A stretch of DNA of 64,000 nt from Limnohabitans sp. T6-5 (GTDB lineage: Bacteria; Pseudomonadota; Gammaproteobacteria; Burkholderiales; Burkholderiaceae_C), in the NCBI RefSeq assembly GCF_003063315.1, contig NZ_NERV01000001.1, forward strand, positions 868,001 to 932,000, in the 5' to 3' direction. A model generated the notes under the pieces. That model was not told the origin of the DNA. It did no database searches and was given only the letters and a program-made list of their open reading frames with translations. This document shows positions 35,457 to 45,140 of the stretch, in pieces (within the stretch, counting starts at the first letter, position 1; each line of letters begins with the position of its first letter). The position numbers and the translations under genes were made by a program.

Positions 35457-37107
35457 ATGTCGGACTCTGCGAGTGCCGACCTACGAGAAGACCTTTGGTG
35501 TTGTAGGTCGGTGGTCTAAGACCCCGACATTTGCTTGCCATGCCCACAGGCCCATGACAAACATCACCGCTCACCCCAGAAACGTCGGACTCTACGAGTA
35601 CCGACCTACGGTAAGACCTGTGGTGTTGTAGGTCGGTGGTCGAAGACCCCGACGTTTGCTTGCCATGCCCACAGGCCCATGACAAACATCACCGCTCACC
35701 GCAGAAACGTCGGACTCTGCGAGTGCCGACCTACGGTAAGACCTGTGGTGTTGTAGGTCGGCGGTCGAAGACCCCGACATTTGCTTGCCATGCCCACAGG
35801 CCCATGACAAGCAGCACCGCTCATCGCAGAAACGTCGGACTCTGCGAGTACCGACCTACGAGAAGACCTGTGGTGTTGTAGGTCGGCGGTCGAAGACCCC
35901 GACGTTTGCTTGCCATGCCCACAGGCCCATGACAAACATCACCGCTCACCGCAGAAACGTCGGACTCTGCGAGTGCCGACCTACGGTAAGACCTGTGGTG
36001 TTGTAGGTCGGCGGTCGAAGACCCCGACGTTTGCTTGCCATGCCCACAGGCCCATGACAAGCATCACCGGTCATCCAAGAAACGTCGGACTCTGCGAGTA
36101 CCGATCTACGAGAAGACCTGTGGTGTTGTAGGTCGGCGGTCGAAGACCCCGACGTTTGCTTGCCATGCCCACAGGCCCATGACAAACATCACCGCTCACC
36201 GCAGAAACGTCGGACTCTGCGAGTGCCGACCTACGGTAAGACCTGTGGTGTTGTAGGTCGGCGGTCGAAGACCCCGACGTTTGCTTGCCATGCCCACAGG
36301 CCCATGACAAACATCACCGCTCATCGCAGAAACGTCGGACTCTTCGAGTGCCGACCTACGGTAAGACCTGTGGTGTTGTAGGTCGGTGGTCGAAGACCCC
36401 GACATTTGCTTGCCATGCCCACAGGCCCATGACAAACATCACCGCTCACCCCAGAAACGTCGGACTCTGCGAGTGCCGACCTACGTGGAGGCTTGTGGTG
36501 TTGTAGGTCGGTGGTCGAAGACCCCGACGTTTGCTTGCCATGCCCACAGGCCCATGACAAACATCACCGCTCACCGCAGAAACGTCGGACTCTGCGAGTG
36601 CCGACCTACGGTAAGACCTGTGGTGTTGTAGGTCGGCGGTCGAAGACCCCGACGTTTGCTTGCCATGCCCACAGGCCCATGACAAACATCACCGCTCATC
36701 GCAGAAACGTCGGACTCTTCGAGTGCCGACCTACAAGAAGACTTGTGGTGTTGTAGGTCGGCGGTCGAAGACCCCGACATTTGCTTGCCATGCCCACAGG
36801 CCCATGACAAACATCACCGCTCACCGCAGAAACGTCGGACTCTGCGAGTGCCGACCTACGTGGAGGCTTGTGGTGTTGTAGGTCGGCGGTCGAAGACCCC
36901 GACATTTGCTTGCCATGCCCACAGGCCCATGACAAGCAGCACCGCTCATCGCAGAAACGTCGGACTCTGCGAGTACCGACCTACGAGAAGACCTGTGGTG
37001 TTGTAGGTCGGCGGTCGAAGACCCCGACATTTGCTTGCCATGCCCACAGGCCCATGACAAGCATCACCGGTCATCCAAGAAACGTCGGACTCTGCGAGTG
37101 CCGACCA
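35457..37107. repeat. Tandem REP/BIME-like array: 13 units of 125 bp plus a terminal half unit
   Basis: GTCGGACTCT recurs every 125 bp exactly, at 35459, 35584 and so on to 37084. A typical unit has: outer arm AAACGTCGG; side hairpin ACTC-TGC-GAGT; inner arm GCCGACCTAC; an 18-base loop; inner arm GTAGGTCGGC; side hairpin GGTC-GAA-GACC; outer arm CCGACGTTT; then about 45 bases of spacer containing CCCACAGGCCCATGAC. All arms are contiguous, so the unit can fold into a four-way junction. Units differ at a few positions only. The last copy stops after its left element (CCGACCAAC). The period is not a multiple of three, so the ORFs inside are chance. The array fills the gap between recJ and gcdH, which converge. 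Confidence 0.97.
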
Positions 37108-37130
37108 ACAAGGCTACCGGGTTGCGTGGG

Positions 37131-38315
<1,185 letters not shown>

Positions 38316-38439
38316 GATGGTGTCTTTCAAAAAACAAGAAGATGCTGCGATCCTAGAGTGAAAACCGCCAAGAATCAAACGATTGTTTTTCACCCAGATA
38401 TGACATTTTGTATGATCTGACAACCCCAGAACCCACACC
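38316..38439. promoter_or_regulatory. Divergent gcdH/LysR control region
   Basis: This 124-bp gap separates the two divergent starts and is AT-richer than its surroundings (for example GATTGTTTTTCACC and ATATGACATTTTGTATGATC). The TGACA(N)TTGTATGATCTGACA region holds ATGACATT...GTATGATCTGACA half-sites in keeping with a LysR-type T-N11-A operator. Exact promoter boxes could not be fixed. Confidence 0.4.
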
Positions 38440-39351
38440 ATGCGCCGCAAACTCCCCTCCACCCAGGCCCTGATCTGCTTTGAAGCCGCCGCCCGGCACG
38501 CCAGCTTCACCAAAGCGGCGCAAGAGCTGGCCCTGACACAAGGCGCCGTCTCGCGCCAGGTGGCCGCGCTCGAAGACCTGCTGGGCGTGCCGCTGTTCAA
38601 GCGCGGGCAGCATGGCATGCAATTGACACCGGCCGGGCAAGACTATGTGCGCCAGATCAGCACCCGGTTGGACGCGCTGGAGCGCGACACGCTGGACCTG
38701 ATGGGCAGACAAGGCCTGGGCGAGAGCCTGACGCTGGCGGCCGTGCCCACCTTTGCGTCACGCTGGCTCATTCCCCGCCTGCCCGGCTTTGCCAAGGCCC
38801 ACCCGCAAACGCCCATCCACATCGAAACCCGCACACGCCCCTTCATGTTCAGCGACTCGGGGCTGGACGCGGCCCTGTACGCGGGCACTCCGGCGCAAGT
38901 GGCGCAATGGGCGGGCACAGCGGCCACGCACTTGTTTGACGAAGAAGTCCTGCCCGTGTGCAGCCCCGAACTGCTGGGCCAGACCCAAGCTCTGCCGCCC
39001 GAAGCCCTGGCGCACCTGCCCTTGCTGCAACCCTCCACCCGCCCCGAGGCCTGGCGCCAGTGGTTTGACGCGCAGGGCGTGGATGCCCCACGGGCCATGG
39101 CCGGGCCGAGGTATGAGCTTTTTTCAATGCAGGTGGCCGCGGCCCGCTGCGGCTTGGGCGTGGCCCTCATGCCCACGCTGCTGATTCCATCAGAGCTGGC
39201 CAGCGGCGAGCTGGTGGTGGCCTGCGACCGCCCGATTCGCGGACAGCGGGCCTATTACCTGGTGCAGCCGCAAACAGCCCAACCCCGGCCCATGCTGGAA
39301 CACTTCAAGGCCTGGCTGCTGCTGCAAAAAGAGGTGGACGCTGCACCCTGA
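38440..39351 (+). CDS. LysR-family transcriptional regulator, GcvA-like
   Basis: This 303-residue regulator has an N-terminal winged helix-turn-helix (about 5-65: [53 protein letters not shown]) and a periplasmic-binding-like effector domain (about 90-295). The features [19 protein letters not shown] and the [17 protein letters not shown] stretch are those of the GcvA/AmpR branch often found beside gcdH. It diverges from gcdH and probably regulates it, with a CoA intermediate or its acid as the likely effector; this is inferred from context. Confidence 0.9.
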   Translation: MRRKLPSTQALICFEAAARHASFTKAAQELALTQGAVSRQVAALEDLLGVPLFKRGQHGMQLTPAGQDYVRQISTRLDALERDTLDLMGRQGLGESLTLAAVPTFASRWLIPRLPGFAKAHPQTPIHIETRTRPFMFSDSGLDAALYAGTPAQVAQWAGTAATHLFDEEVLPVCSPELLGQTQALPPEALAHLPLLQPSTRPEAWRQWFDAQGVDAPRAMAGPRYELFSMQVAAARCGLGVALMPTLLIPSELASGELVVACDRPIRGQRAYYLVQPQTAQPRPMLEHFKAWLLLQKEVDAAP

Positions 39352-39373
39352 GCAGCATGCAAGGCCATCCAAT

Positions 39374-40026
39374 GTCGGGGTCTTCGACCGCCGACCTACA
39401 AAACCACAAGCCTCCCCGTAGGTCGGTACTCGCAGAGTCCGACGTTTCTGCGATGAGCAGTGCAGCTTGCCATAGGCCTGTGGGCGAGATGAACAAACGT
39501 CGGGGTCTTCGACCACCGACCTACAAAACCACAGGTCTTCTTGTAGGTCGGCACTCGCAGAGTCCGACGTTTTTGCGATGAGCAGTGCTGCTTGCCATAG
39601 GCCTGTGGGCGAGATGAACAAACGTCGGGGTCTTCGACCACCGACCTACAAAACCACAGGTCTTCTTGTAGGTCGGCACTCGCAGAGTCCGACGTTTCTG
39701 CGATGAGCGGTGCTGCTTGCCATGGGCCTGTGGGCGTGATGAACAAACGTCGGGGTCTTCGACCACCGACCTACAAAACCACAAGCCTCCCCGTAGGTCG
39801 GTACTCGCAGAGTCCGACGTTTGTGGGGTGAGCAGTGCTGCTTGCCATGGGCCTATGGGCGTGATGAACAAATGTCGGGGTCTTCGACCACCGACCTACA
39901 AAACCACAGGTCTTCTTGTAGGTCGGCACGCGCAGAGTCCGACGTTTCTGCGATGAGCAGTGCTGCTTGCCATGGGCCTGTGGGCGTGATGAACAAACGT
40001 CTGGGTCTTCGACCACCGACCTACGG
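39374..40026. repeat. Tandem REP/BIME-like array: 5 units of 125 bp plus a partial unit, inverted relative to the 35.5-kb array
   Basis: GTCGGGGTCTTCG recurs at 39374, 39499, 39624, 39749 and 39874, exactly 125 bp apart, and in mutated form (GTCTGGG) at 39999. Read on the other strand, each unit matches the 35.5-kb array, including its spacer (CCCACAGGCC and GCTCATCGCAGAAA). The order here is GGTC-TTC-GACC hairpin, CCGACCTAC, 18-base loop, GTAGGTCGG, ACTC-GCA-GAGT hairpin, CCGACGTTT. It lies between the LysR gene and the acyl-CoA ligase gene, which converge. Confidence 0.96.
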
Positions 40027-40073
40027 GGTGACGGTGCAATCAATTCAAACTTCAGCTTGTCGGATCCATAGAC

Positions 40074-41633
40074 TCAGGCGTAACGCTGGCGCAAGTCACG
40101 CTTGAGCAGCTTACCGCTCGGGTTCTTGGGCAGCGCGTCGGCAAAGACCACGCGCTTGGGTGTCTTGAAGCCCGCCATGTGCTGGGCGCAGTGGGCGATC
40201 ACCGCTGCTTCGTCCAAAGACTGACCAGCCTTGACCACGATGACCGCCGTCACAGCCTCCACCCATTTAGGGTCAGGCAAGCCGATCACAGCCACCTCGC
40301 TCACTTGCGGCAGGCGGTAGATCATCTCTTCCACCTCGCGACTGGCCACGTTTTCGCCGCCGGACTTGATCATGTCCTTCTTGCGGTCCACCACGGTGAT
40401 GTAGCCCTCGTCGTCGATCATGCCCAGATCCCCGCTGTGGAACCAGTCGCCCTCAAACGAGGCCTTGGTGCGCTCATCGTCGTGAAAGTAACCCAGCATC
40501 AAATGCGGCGAGCGGTGCACGATCTCGCCCACCTCGCCCACGGCCACATCCTGCATGGCGTCATTCACCACACGGGTCTCAACGTTGCGCACCGCCTTGC
40601 CGCACGAGCCGGGTTTGCGCAGCTGGTCTTCGGGGGCCAGCATGGTGGCCAAGGGCGCGATTTCGGTCTGGCCGTACAAGTTCCACAAGCGCACCTTGGG
40701 CAGACGTGCGGCCAGCTCTTTGAGCACCTCCACCGGCATGATGGACGCGCCGTAGTAGCCCTTGGCCAGCTTGGAGAGTTTGTCGGCATCCAGCAGGGGC
40801 GAGCGCAGCAAGGCGATCCACACCGTAGGCGGTGCAAAGAAGCTGGTGATGCCGAACTTCTCGATCATCGGCAACAGGTTGTCGGGCGTGGGTTTGGACG
40901 TGATGACGTTGGTGCTGCCCATGTAAATGGCCGGACCAAAAAATACATCGAGCTGGGCGCAGTGGTACAGCGGCAGCGCGTGCAGGGCCACATCAGCCTC
41001 GGCGATTTCGGCGTCGATCACGCAGCTGACGTACTGCCACATGACGGCGTCGTGCGTGAGTTGTGCGCCTTTGGGCGACGATTCGGTGCCGCTGGTGTAG
41101 ACGATCTGCGCCACGTCGTAACTGCCCAGCCGCAAATCGGGCAGAGCATCGGGGCAAGCGGCCAAGGTGTCAAAGCTGTGCATGCCGACCACAGGCTGGC
41201 TCGGGTCTTCGGACGGCAGCCAAATGAACTGCTGCACCTGCGTGTCCAGCTTGGCTGCAGCCTGCGCCAGCTCGGCCAGGCCGCTGTCGGTGGCCAGTGT
41301 TTTGGCGCCTGCGTGTCGCAAGATGTAGGCGACCTCTTCGGCCTTGAGCATGAAGTTGATCGGCACCATGACCGCGCCCCGGCGGGCCAGTGCAAAGCGC
41401 AGCGCGGCAAAGCCGTGCGAGTTGCGGGCCAGCACCGCCACCTTGTCGCCCTCGGCCACGCCGATGCTGGCCAGGCCTGCGGCCAGGCGCGTCACCAGCG
41501 CATCGAACTCGGCATACGTCCAGGTGGTGCTGCCACACACGATGCCGGTCTTGGCGGGCAGGCGGATCGCGGTGCGGCGCAAGGCATCGGCGATGGTCTG
41601 GCGGCGGACGGCGGGGTGGATGGTGTGGGACAT
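40074..41633 (-). CDS. AMP-dependent acyl-CoA synthetase/ligase
   Basis: This 519-residue adenylate-forming enzyme activates a carboxylic acid with ATP and joins it to CoA. Motifs in order: the P-loop-like YTSGTESSPKGAQLTH near 178, LPLYHCAQ, LWNLYGQTEIAP near 315, GDWFHSGDLGMIDDEGY, DRKKDMIKSGGENV and the catalytic Lys in KNPSGKLLKRDLRQ at the end. It resembles medium/long-chain or aromatic acid ligases; the substrate is open. AGGAG precedes the ATG. It converges on the LysR gene, and the DUF2889 gene diverges from it across 60 bp. Confidence 0.9.
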   Translation of the reverse strand: MSHTIHPAVRRQTIADALRRTAIRLPAKTGIVCGSTTWTYAEFDALVTRLAAGLASIGVAEGDKVAVLARNSHGFAALRFALARRGAVMVPINFMLKAEEVAYILRHAGAKTLATDSGLAELAQAAAKLDTQVQQFIWLPSEDPSQPVVGMHSFDTLAACPDALPDLRLGSYDVAQIVYTSGTESSPKGAQLTHDAVMWQYVSCVIDAEIAEADVALHALPLYHCAQLDVFFGPAIYMGSTNVITSKPTPDNLLPMIEKFGITSFFAPPTVWIALLRSPLLDADKLSKLAKGYYGASIMPVEVLKELAARLPKVRLWNLYGQTEIAPLATMLAPEDQLRKPGSCGKAVRNVETRVVNDAMQDVAVGEVGEIVHRSPHLMLGYFHDDERTKASFEGDWFHSGDLGMIDDEGYITVVDRKKDMIKSGGENVASREVEEMIYRLPQVSEVAVIGLPDPKWVEAVTAVIVVKAGQSLDEAAVIAHCAQHMAGFKTPKRVVFADALPKNPSGKLLKRDLRQRYA

Positions 41634-41693
41634 GTTCGGGGCTCCTGCGTGGCTATGATCAGGTGATTCAACATCAGACCCGCGAGAATTCCA

Positions 41694-42263
41694 TTGGCAC
41701 TTCCCCCTCCCTCCCCCCGAAAACTGTCACATACGCGAACCGTGGTGTACCAAGGCTATGACCGCGAAGACGGCCTGTGGGACATCGAAGCCCAACTGAC
41801 CGACGTCAAGACCTATGGTTTTGAAGTTTCAAACGAACGGCCCTTTCCAGCCAACGAGCCGATCCACAACCTGAAAATCCGCGTCACACTCGACAACAAG
41901 ATGGTCATCCAGGACATCGCCACCTCGATGGACGACATCCCCCACCCTGAGTGCACGCAGGCCCCCGCCACCTTGCACCGGCTGATCGGCTGCACCATGG
42001 GCCCAGGCTGGCGCAAAGTGATCAACCAACACGTAGGCGGCACCGAAGGCTGCACCCACTTGCGCGAAATGCTGTTCAACATGGCCACCGCCGCCTTCCA
42101 GACCCTGCCCGCCGGTCAATGGCACCGCCGCGAGCTGGCCGGACAGCCCCAGCCCGAAATCACCCAAGCGCCCTACTTCCTGGGCCAATGCCACAGCTGG
42201 GCCTATGACAGCCCGACGGTGCAAAGGGCTTATCCGATGTTTTTCAAGCCGAAGAATGCCTAA
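41694..42263 (+). CDS. DUF2889 domain protein
   Basis: This 189-residue protein matches the DUF2889 pattern: an N-terminal LPPPSPRKLSHTRTVVYQGY, then REDGLWDIEAQLTDVKTYGF, and a central GWRKVINQHVGGTEGCTHLRE, where His and Cys could bind metal. The function is unknown; it is widespread in Burkholderiales, often near acyl-CoA ligases or dehydrogenases. No ATG or GTG exists upstream before an in-frame stop at 41664, so the TTG at 41694 is taken as start, which reproduces the usual M-LP-x-PR beginning. Its last 8 bases overlap the VbhA-like gene. Confidence 0.82.
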   Translation: MALPPPSPRKLSHTRTVVYQGYDREDGLWDIEAQLTDVKTYGFEVSNERPFPANEPIHNLKIRVTLDNKMVIQDIATSMDDIPHPECTQAPATLHRLIGCTMGPGWRKVINQHVGGTEGCTHLREMLFNMATAAFQTLPAGQWHRRELAGQPQPEITQAPYFLGQCHSWAYDSPTVQRAYPMFFKPKNA

Positions 42264-42462
42264 ACACTCAAGGCCACTCACGACTGCGGCTGACCGTCAA
42301 AGAGTTGTGGCCAATACCCTGGGAACCTTGCGCATCGAAAACTTGAAACCCAGCAAAAATCTTCTGCACAAGCTGAACAATTACATCAACGGTCAAACAA
42401 CGACTGCCGATCTTCTTGCTGATGCGCGTCTGACATATTTCATTCAAATTAGGTCACTGTGA
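42256..42462 (+). CDS. VbhA-like Fic antitoxin
   Basis: This 68-residue protein (MPKHSRPLTTAADRQRVVAN...) aligns by eye with VbhA, the small antitoxin that silences Fic AMP-transferases. The inhibitory helix motif (S/T)xxxE(G/N) is present as TLRIEN (about residues 25-30), followed by LKPSKNLLHKLNNYINGQ and the C-terminal TTADLLADARLTYF, the same order as in VbhA. Its ATG overlaps the DUF2889 stop by 8 bp and its stop overlaps the next ORF by 4 bp (GTGA). No Fic toxin with an HPFREGNGR motif lies in the window, so it is an orphan. Codon use is less GC-rich than the neighbours. Confidence 0.65.
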   Translation: MPKHSRPLTTAADRQRVVANTLGTLRIENLKPSKNLLHKLNNYINGQTTTADLLADARLTYFIQIRSL

Positions 42463-42710
42463 CTCTTACGCCATTCCAGCACAAAGGCATTGCGGCCATT
42501 GAGGAAACAAAACGTCTGGGTAATGGAATCGCCGCCGAAGTTGTGATGTCAAATCTGGATGATCGCTTAGCGGCAGCCAGAACTACTCAAGCAAAAGTGA
42601 GACATCCAGCGAACTTCGTTGCTGAACAAACAGCCGAGCGTTCAGGCGTTGCGGACATCGTCGGACAACTCGTCTTTGAGCAAATCGATCGATGTCACAC
42701 CAAATCTTGA
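42459..42710 (+). CDS. Small protein of unknown function coupled to the VbhA-like gene
   Basis: A GTG start overlaps the antitoxin stop as GTGA, giving 83 residues that begin MTLTPFQHKGIAAIEETK. The stretch NGIAAEVVMSNLDDRLAAAR faintly resembles the C-terminal xxEEVxxxLD part of small addiction-module antitoxins, but there is no firm family match. The last 20 residues (AERSGVADIVGQLVFEQIDR) are antisense to the end of the UPF0175 gene. It is not a Fic domain: no HxFx(D/E)GNGR is present. It could be a remnant of a toxin-antitoxin pair. Confidence 0.4.
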   Translation: MTLTPFQHKGIAAIEETKRLGNGIAAEVVMSNLDDRLAAARTTQAKVRHPANFVAEQTAERSGVADIVGQLVFEQIDRCHTKS

Positions 42711-42890
42711 CAACTCTCCCATAAATGAAAGGCGGTCTAACCCGGCCAGTGCTGCCGCCATGCCCGCAGACAGGCGTTTCATTTCAAAAAATTTGATAGC
42801 TATGGCCAATTTGGCATCCCGCTGGAAATCCTCTTTGCTGCAATGCATCACATCCAAGTATTTTTCTGGAACGTCTAACAAAATTTGCAT
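42642..42890 (-). CDS. UPF0175 family small protein (antitoxin-like)
   Basis: This 82-residue protein has the UPF0175 layout: MQILLDVPEKYLDV, an alpha helix DFQRDAKLAIAIKFFEMKRL and then SAGMAAALAGLDRLSFMGEL, which resembles a helix-turn-helix, and a C-terminal GVTSIDLLKDELSDD. Family members are usually paired with PIN-domain toxins and act as antitoxins or DNA-binding regulators. No PIN toxin is seen next to it here; its upstream neighbour is the RloB-like gene 73 bp away on the same strand. Its end overlaps the convergent small ORF. Confidence 0.72.
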   Translation of the reverse strand: MQILLDVPEKYLDVMHCSKEDFQRDAKLAIAIKFFEMKRLSAGMAAALAGLDRLSFMGELSRFGVTSIDLLKDELSDDVRNA

Positions 42891-42963
42891 GGGAATATCC
42901 GAAGGATCAAATGATCATCAAGCCGCAGCTCGGTGCTTGATGTCATCCAGCACCTGAACCAGC

Positions 42964-43677
42964 TCAGTCACCTTGGTAGGTGGGGCAATGCTTCAAGCCT
43001 TCAATGTACTGAACCAACTCATCCACATTCGTCCAGGGGTTGGCGTGGATTTGAGGATCTTGTTTGAGGGTTTTGGCGGCGGACTGCCGCAACTTGTTGG
43101 CATGCTTGGCGGCGGTGGCCAGCTTGCCTTGAAGCAGCGCGGCCAAGCCACGTTGAGCCTTCCCGTATTGCGCCAAGCCCGCTTTGGTTTTGAACTGGCT
43201 GACCACCACGTCGCCCACCGATTTGTTGCCCGCCTTGGCAAAAGGCGCATCCGAATAGCCAAAATGCAGCAAAAACCAGAACTCAAAACAAGGCGTTGAC
43301 GTGATGGCATTGAAAGGCTTGCCGCCTGCTGCCAGCTCACGCGCGCGTTGCAAGGCCGCGCTGAACGTTGGGTGCGCATCGCGATCAAAGACGCAAAAAA
43401 CCTGGTCAAAACTGTCGCCCATTTGAGCGTCTTCGGCATACAGTTTCTCGGCCGTCTGCACTACACGGTCTGGCGACGAACCCTCACTGGGCTTGATGTT
43501 CACCCATGAATGTGGAATGCCCCGCACCTCGCGTAACTCGGCCAGGTAATGCGGCTCGGTCTTGCTGCCTTCACAGACGATCAAGCAGCGTGGGCTCTGC
43601 GCCCGCTGCTGCTGCTGCCTGGCCAGGGCGTTGCTGGCCCTGGCCTTGCGCTTTTTGAACAGATCGTCAGACCCCAT
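42964..43677 (-). CDS. RloB/AbiLii-like protein, TOPRIM-type nuclease candidate
   Basis: This 237-residue protein belongs to the RloB-like family, which includes lactococcal AbiLii, half of an abortive phage-infection system. The conserved block CLIVCEGSKTEPHYL (31-45) with E36, then FCVFDRDAH with D98 and D100, and TPCFEFWFLLHF (about 126-137) are the family landmarks; the Glu and DxD are arranged like a TOPRIM metal site. An N-terminal basic stretch (KKRKARASNALARQQQQR) may bind nucleic acid. It follows the RloA-like ATPase gene with an 11-bp overlap, so the two form one unit. Confidence 0.85.
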   Translation of the reverse strand: MGSDDLFKKRKARASNALARQQQQRAQSPRCLIVCEGSKTEPHYLAELREVRGIPHSWVNIKPSEGSSPDRVVQTAEKLYAEDAQMGDSFDQVFCVFDRDAHPTFSAALQRARELAAGGKPFNAITSTPCFEFWFLLHFGYSDAPFAKAGNKSVGDVVVSQFKTKAGLAQYGKAQRGLAALLQGKLATAAKHANKLRQSAAKTLKQDPQIHANPWTNVDELVQYIEGLKHCPTYQGD

Positions 43678-44947
43678 AAAAGTCCAGACCCTTCAAAAAC
43701 GGAATACCGCCATAACGGCCATTCAGATAACCGCGTTCAATCGCTTCGTTCTCGCGCGGGCTGAAGTCAGACAAGGGGTACAACTTGGAGGCCCGTTGTG
43801 CGTCTTTTTCCATGAACCACACCTGGTCACGCCGCAGAATTCTTTGGCTCAGCAGCGTGGTGTCGTGCGTCGTGAAAATCAACTGCGCCTTGGAGTTCTC
43901 CAAGTGCAAACGCTTGACCAGGTAATGGACCAGCATCGGGTGCAAGCTGGTATCAAGCTCATCCACCACCAGCACACGGTTGTTTTCGGTCACATCCAGC
44001 CAAGGCCCAGCAAAAGCAAACAAGGCGCGGGTGCCGTCTGACTCTTCATCTTCCGCAAACTCCACGCCCTCGCCAGTGACCACGTCCTGGTGCACAAACT
44101 TGATCGAGGTGATCTTCTTGCCATCCAGGTCCTTGGCAATTTGATCGCGGACAGCAGACGGCATGCCTTTGGGCAACTGCTCAACGGCAAACGTAGACTC
44201 TTCAAGCCGAAGGTCTGCAATGCACAGGTCTGCCATGTTCATGAAATCAACAATCCGCTGCCGGTCGGCGGCGTTTTGGCAGCGTTGCATCGTGTAGCCC
44301 GCGCTCAGACTGTGCGGCGCATCCACCACGCGCAAGCGGTCTTTGAACCAATCAAACACGGGGCGCAGTTGCTCTTGCTTGTTTTGAACGGCTTTCGAGA
44401 AATACAGCGTGTTCTCCAAGGTTTCATCCGCCCAGTCCTGGCGTTTACGCCCGCCCACAAACTGGGCGCTGAACTTGTAAACGTCTTTGCCTGCCTCGGC
44501 ATCCCAGGCACGGTGGAACCACTTTTGAGCACGGCCTTGCGGGTAGGCGAATAGCCACTCTTCGGTCACCCGCACGGCGTTGCAGCGCACGCCGTATTCG
44601 TAACGCACCGCGCCCTCTACAAAAGTGACTTCAAACTCGCTGTCTTCGGAACGCGATTGGGGCGACAGCCTGAAAGGCACCACATCAAGTGCGTCCCCCG
44701 CCTGATGCTGGTGCGAACGCAAAACCAGCTCTTGCAGAAATTTCAGCGCAGCAATCAATGTGCTCTTGCCAGACGCATTGGGACCATACATCACCGCCGA
44801 GCGCACCAAGCGTGGCAGGCTGCTGCCCGCACTGACTTCAAACGTGTTCGTCGCCAGCAACTCGTCATAGGCGACCGCAGCCGCCATGCTCAGAGTCTGG
44901 CGTTGGTGGATGGAGCGGTAATTGCTCACTGAAAATTCAATCAACAT
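43667..44947 (-). CDS. RloA/AbiLi-like AAA ATPase of an abortive-infection pair
   Basis: This 426-residue protein is an SMC/ABC-like ATPase of the AAA_21 group. It starts MLIEFSVSNYRSIHQRQTLS, the typical beginning of OLD/RecF-like ATPases, with Walker A GPNASGKS (55-62). The signature area is EDEESDGTRALFAF, Walker B is VLVVDELDTSLHP, and the H-loop is IFTTHDTTLLS. The C-terminal RRDQVWFMEKD stretch is common to RloA, AbiLi and PrrC-associated ATPases. With the downstream RloB-like gene it forms an AbiL-type defence module; the trigger and target are unknown. The upstream region is AT-rich, which may mark acquired DNA. Confidence 0.87.
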   Translation of the reverse strand: MLIEFSVSNYRSIHQRQTLSMAAAVAYDELLATNTFEVSAGSSLPRLVRSAVMYGPNASGKSTLIAALKFLQELVLRSHQHQAGDALDVVPFRLSPQSRSEDSEFEVTFVEGAVRYEYGVRCNAVRVTEEWLFAYPQGRAQKWFHRAWDAEAGKDVYKFSAQFVGGRKRQDWADETLENTLYFSKAVQNKQEQLRPVFDWFKDRLRVVDAPHSLSAGYTMQRCQNAADRQRIVDFMNMADLCIADLRLEESTFAVEQLPKGMPSAVRDQIAKDLDGKKITSIKFVHQDVVTGEGVEFAEDEESDGTRALFAFAGPWLDVTENNRVLVVDELDTSLHPMLVHYLVKRLHLENSKAQLIFTTHDTTLLSQRILRRDQVWFMEKDAQRASKLYPLSDFSPRENEAIERGYLNGRYGGIPFLKGLDFYGV

Positions 44948-45140
44948 GGATCAAATTATGCATCAGATGCATTTTTTTGCACGTTATGCGCAAAAATTAT
45001 TATGGAAATTTAATTTATATAAGATTACGTTAACCACAAACACAGTCCGTGCAAGTCTTGGAACGCACAACTTAAGGACAGGATAAGGCTCGTTTTATTA
45101 AAGACAGTCATTGCGACAGTATTTATGTCACAATAACCCC
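44948..45140. other. AT-rich divergent gap between defence ATPase and MerR genes
   Basis: No gene is seen. Bases 44960-45040 are strongly AT-rich (for example AATTTAATTTATATAAGATT) compared with the GC-rich flanks. Promoters for the leftward ATPase gene and the rightward MerR gene must lie here. GACA and TGTC half-sites around 45115-45129 could be a MerR-type operator, but boxes could not be fixed. Confidence 0.45.

Noticed and set aside
35535-37060. Series of similar 73-79-codon ORFs on both strands in the array
   Set aside because: They recur because the DNA repeats. A 125-bp period shifts frame each time, and no ribosome sites or family features are present.
35457-37107. CRISPR array
   Set aside because: The period is 125 bp and the whole unit, including the spacer part, is repeated nearly identically. 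There are no variable 30-40-bp spacers and no cas genes nearby.
40179-41666. 495-codon plus-strand frame opposite the acyl-CoA ligase
   Set aside because: The ligase frame contains all adenylate-forming motifs; the other is its shadow.
42256-42710. Complete Fic toxin-antitoxin pair
   Set aside because: The antitoxin-like gene is plausible, but no HxFx(D/E)GNGR motif exists in any frame nearby, so no toxin is claimed.
42619-42957. 112-codon plus-strand frame opposite the UPF0175 gene
   Set aside because: The minus-strand frame matches UPF0175; this one has no family features.
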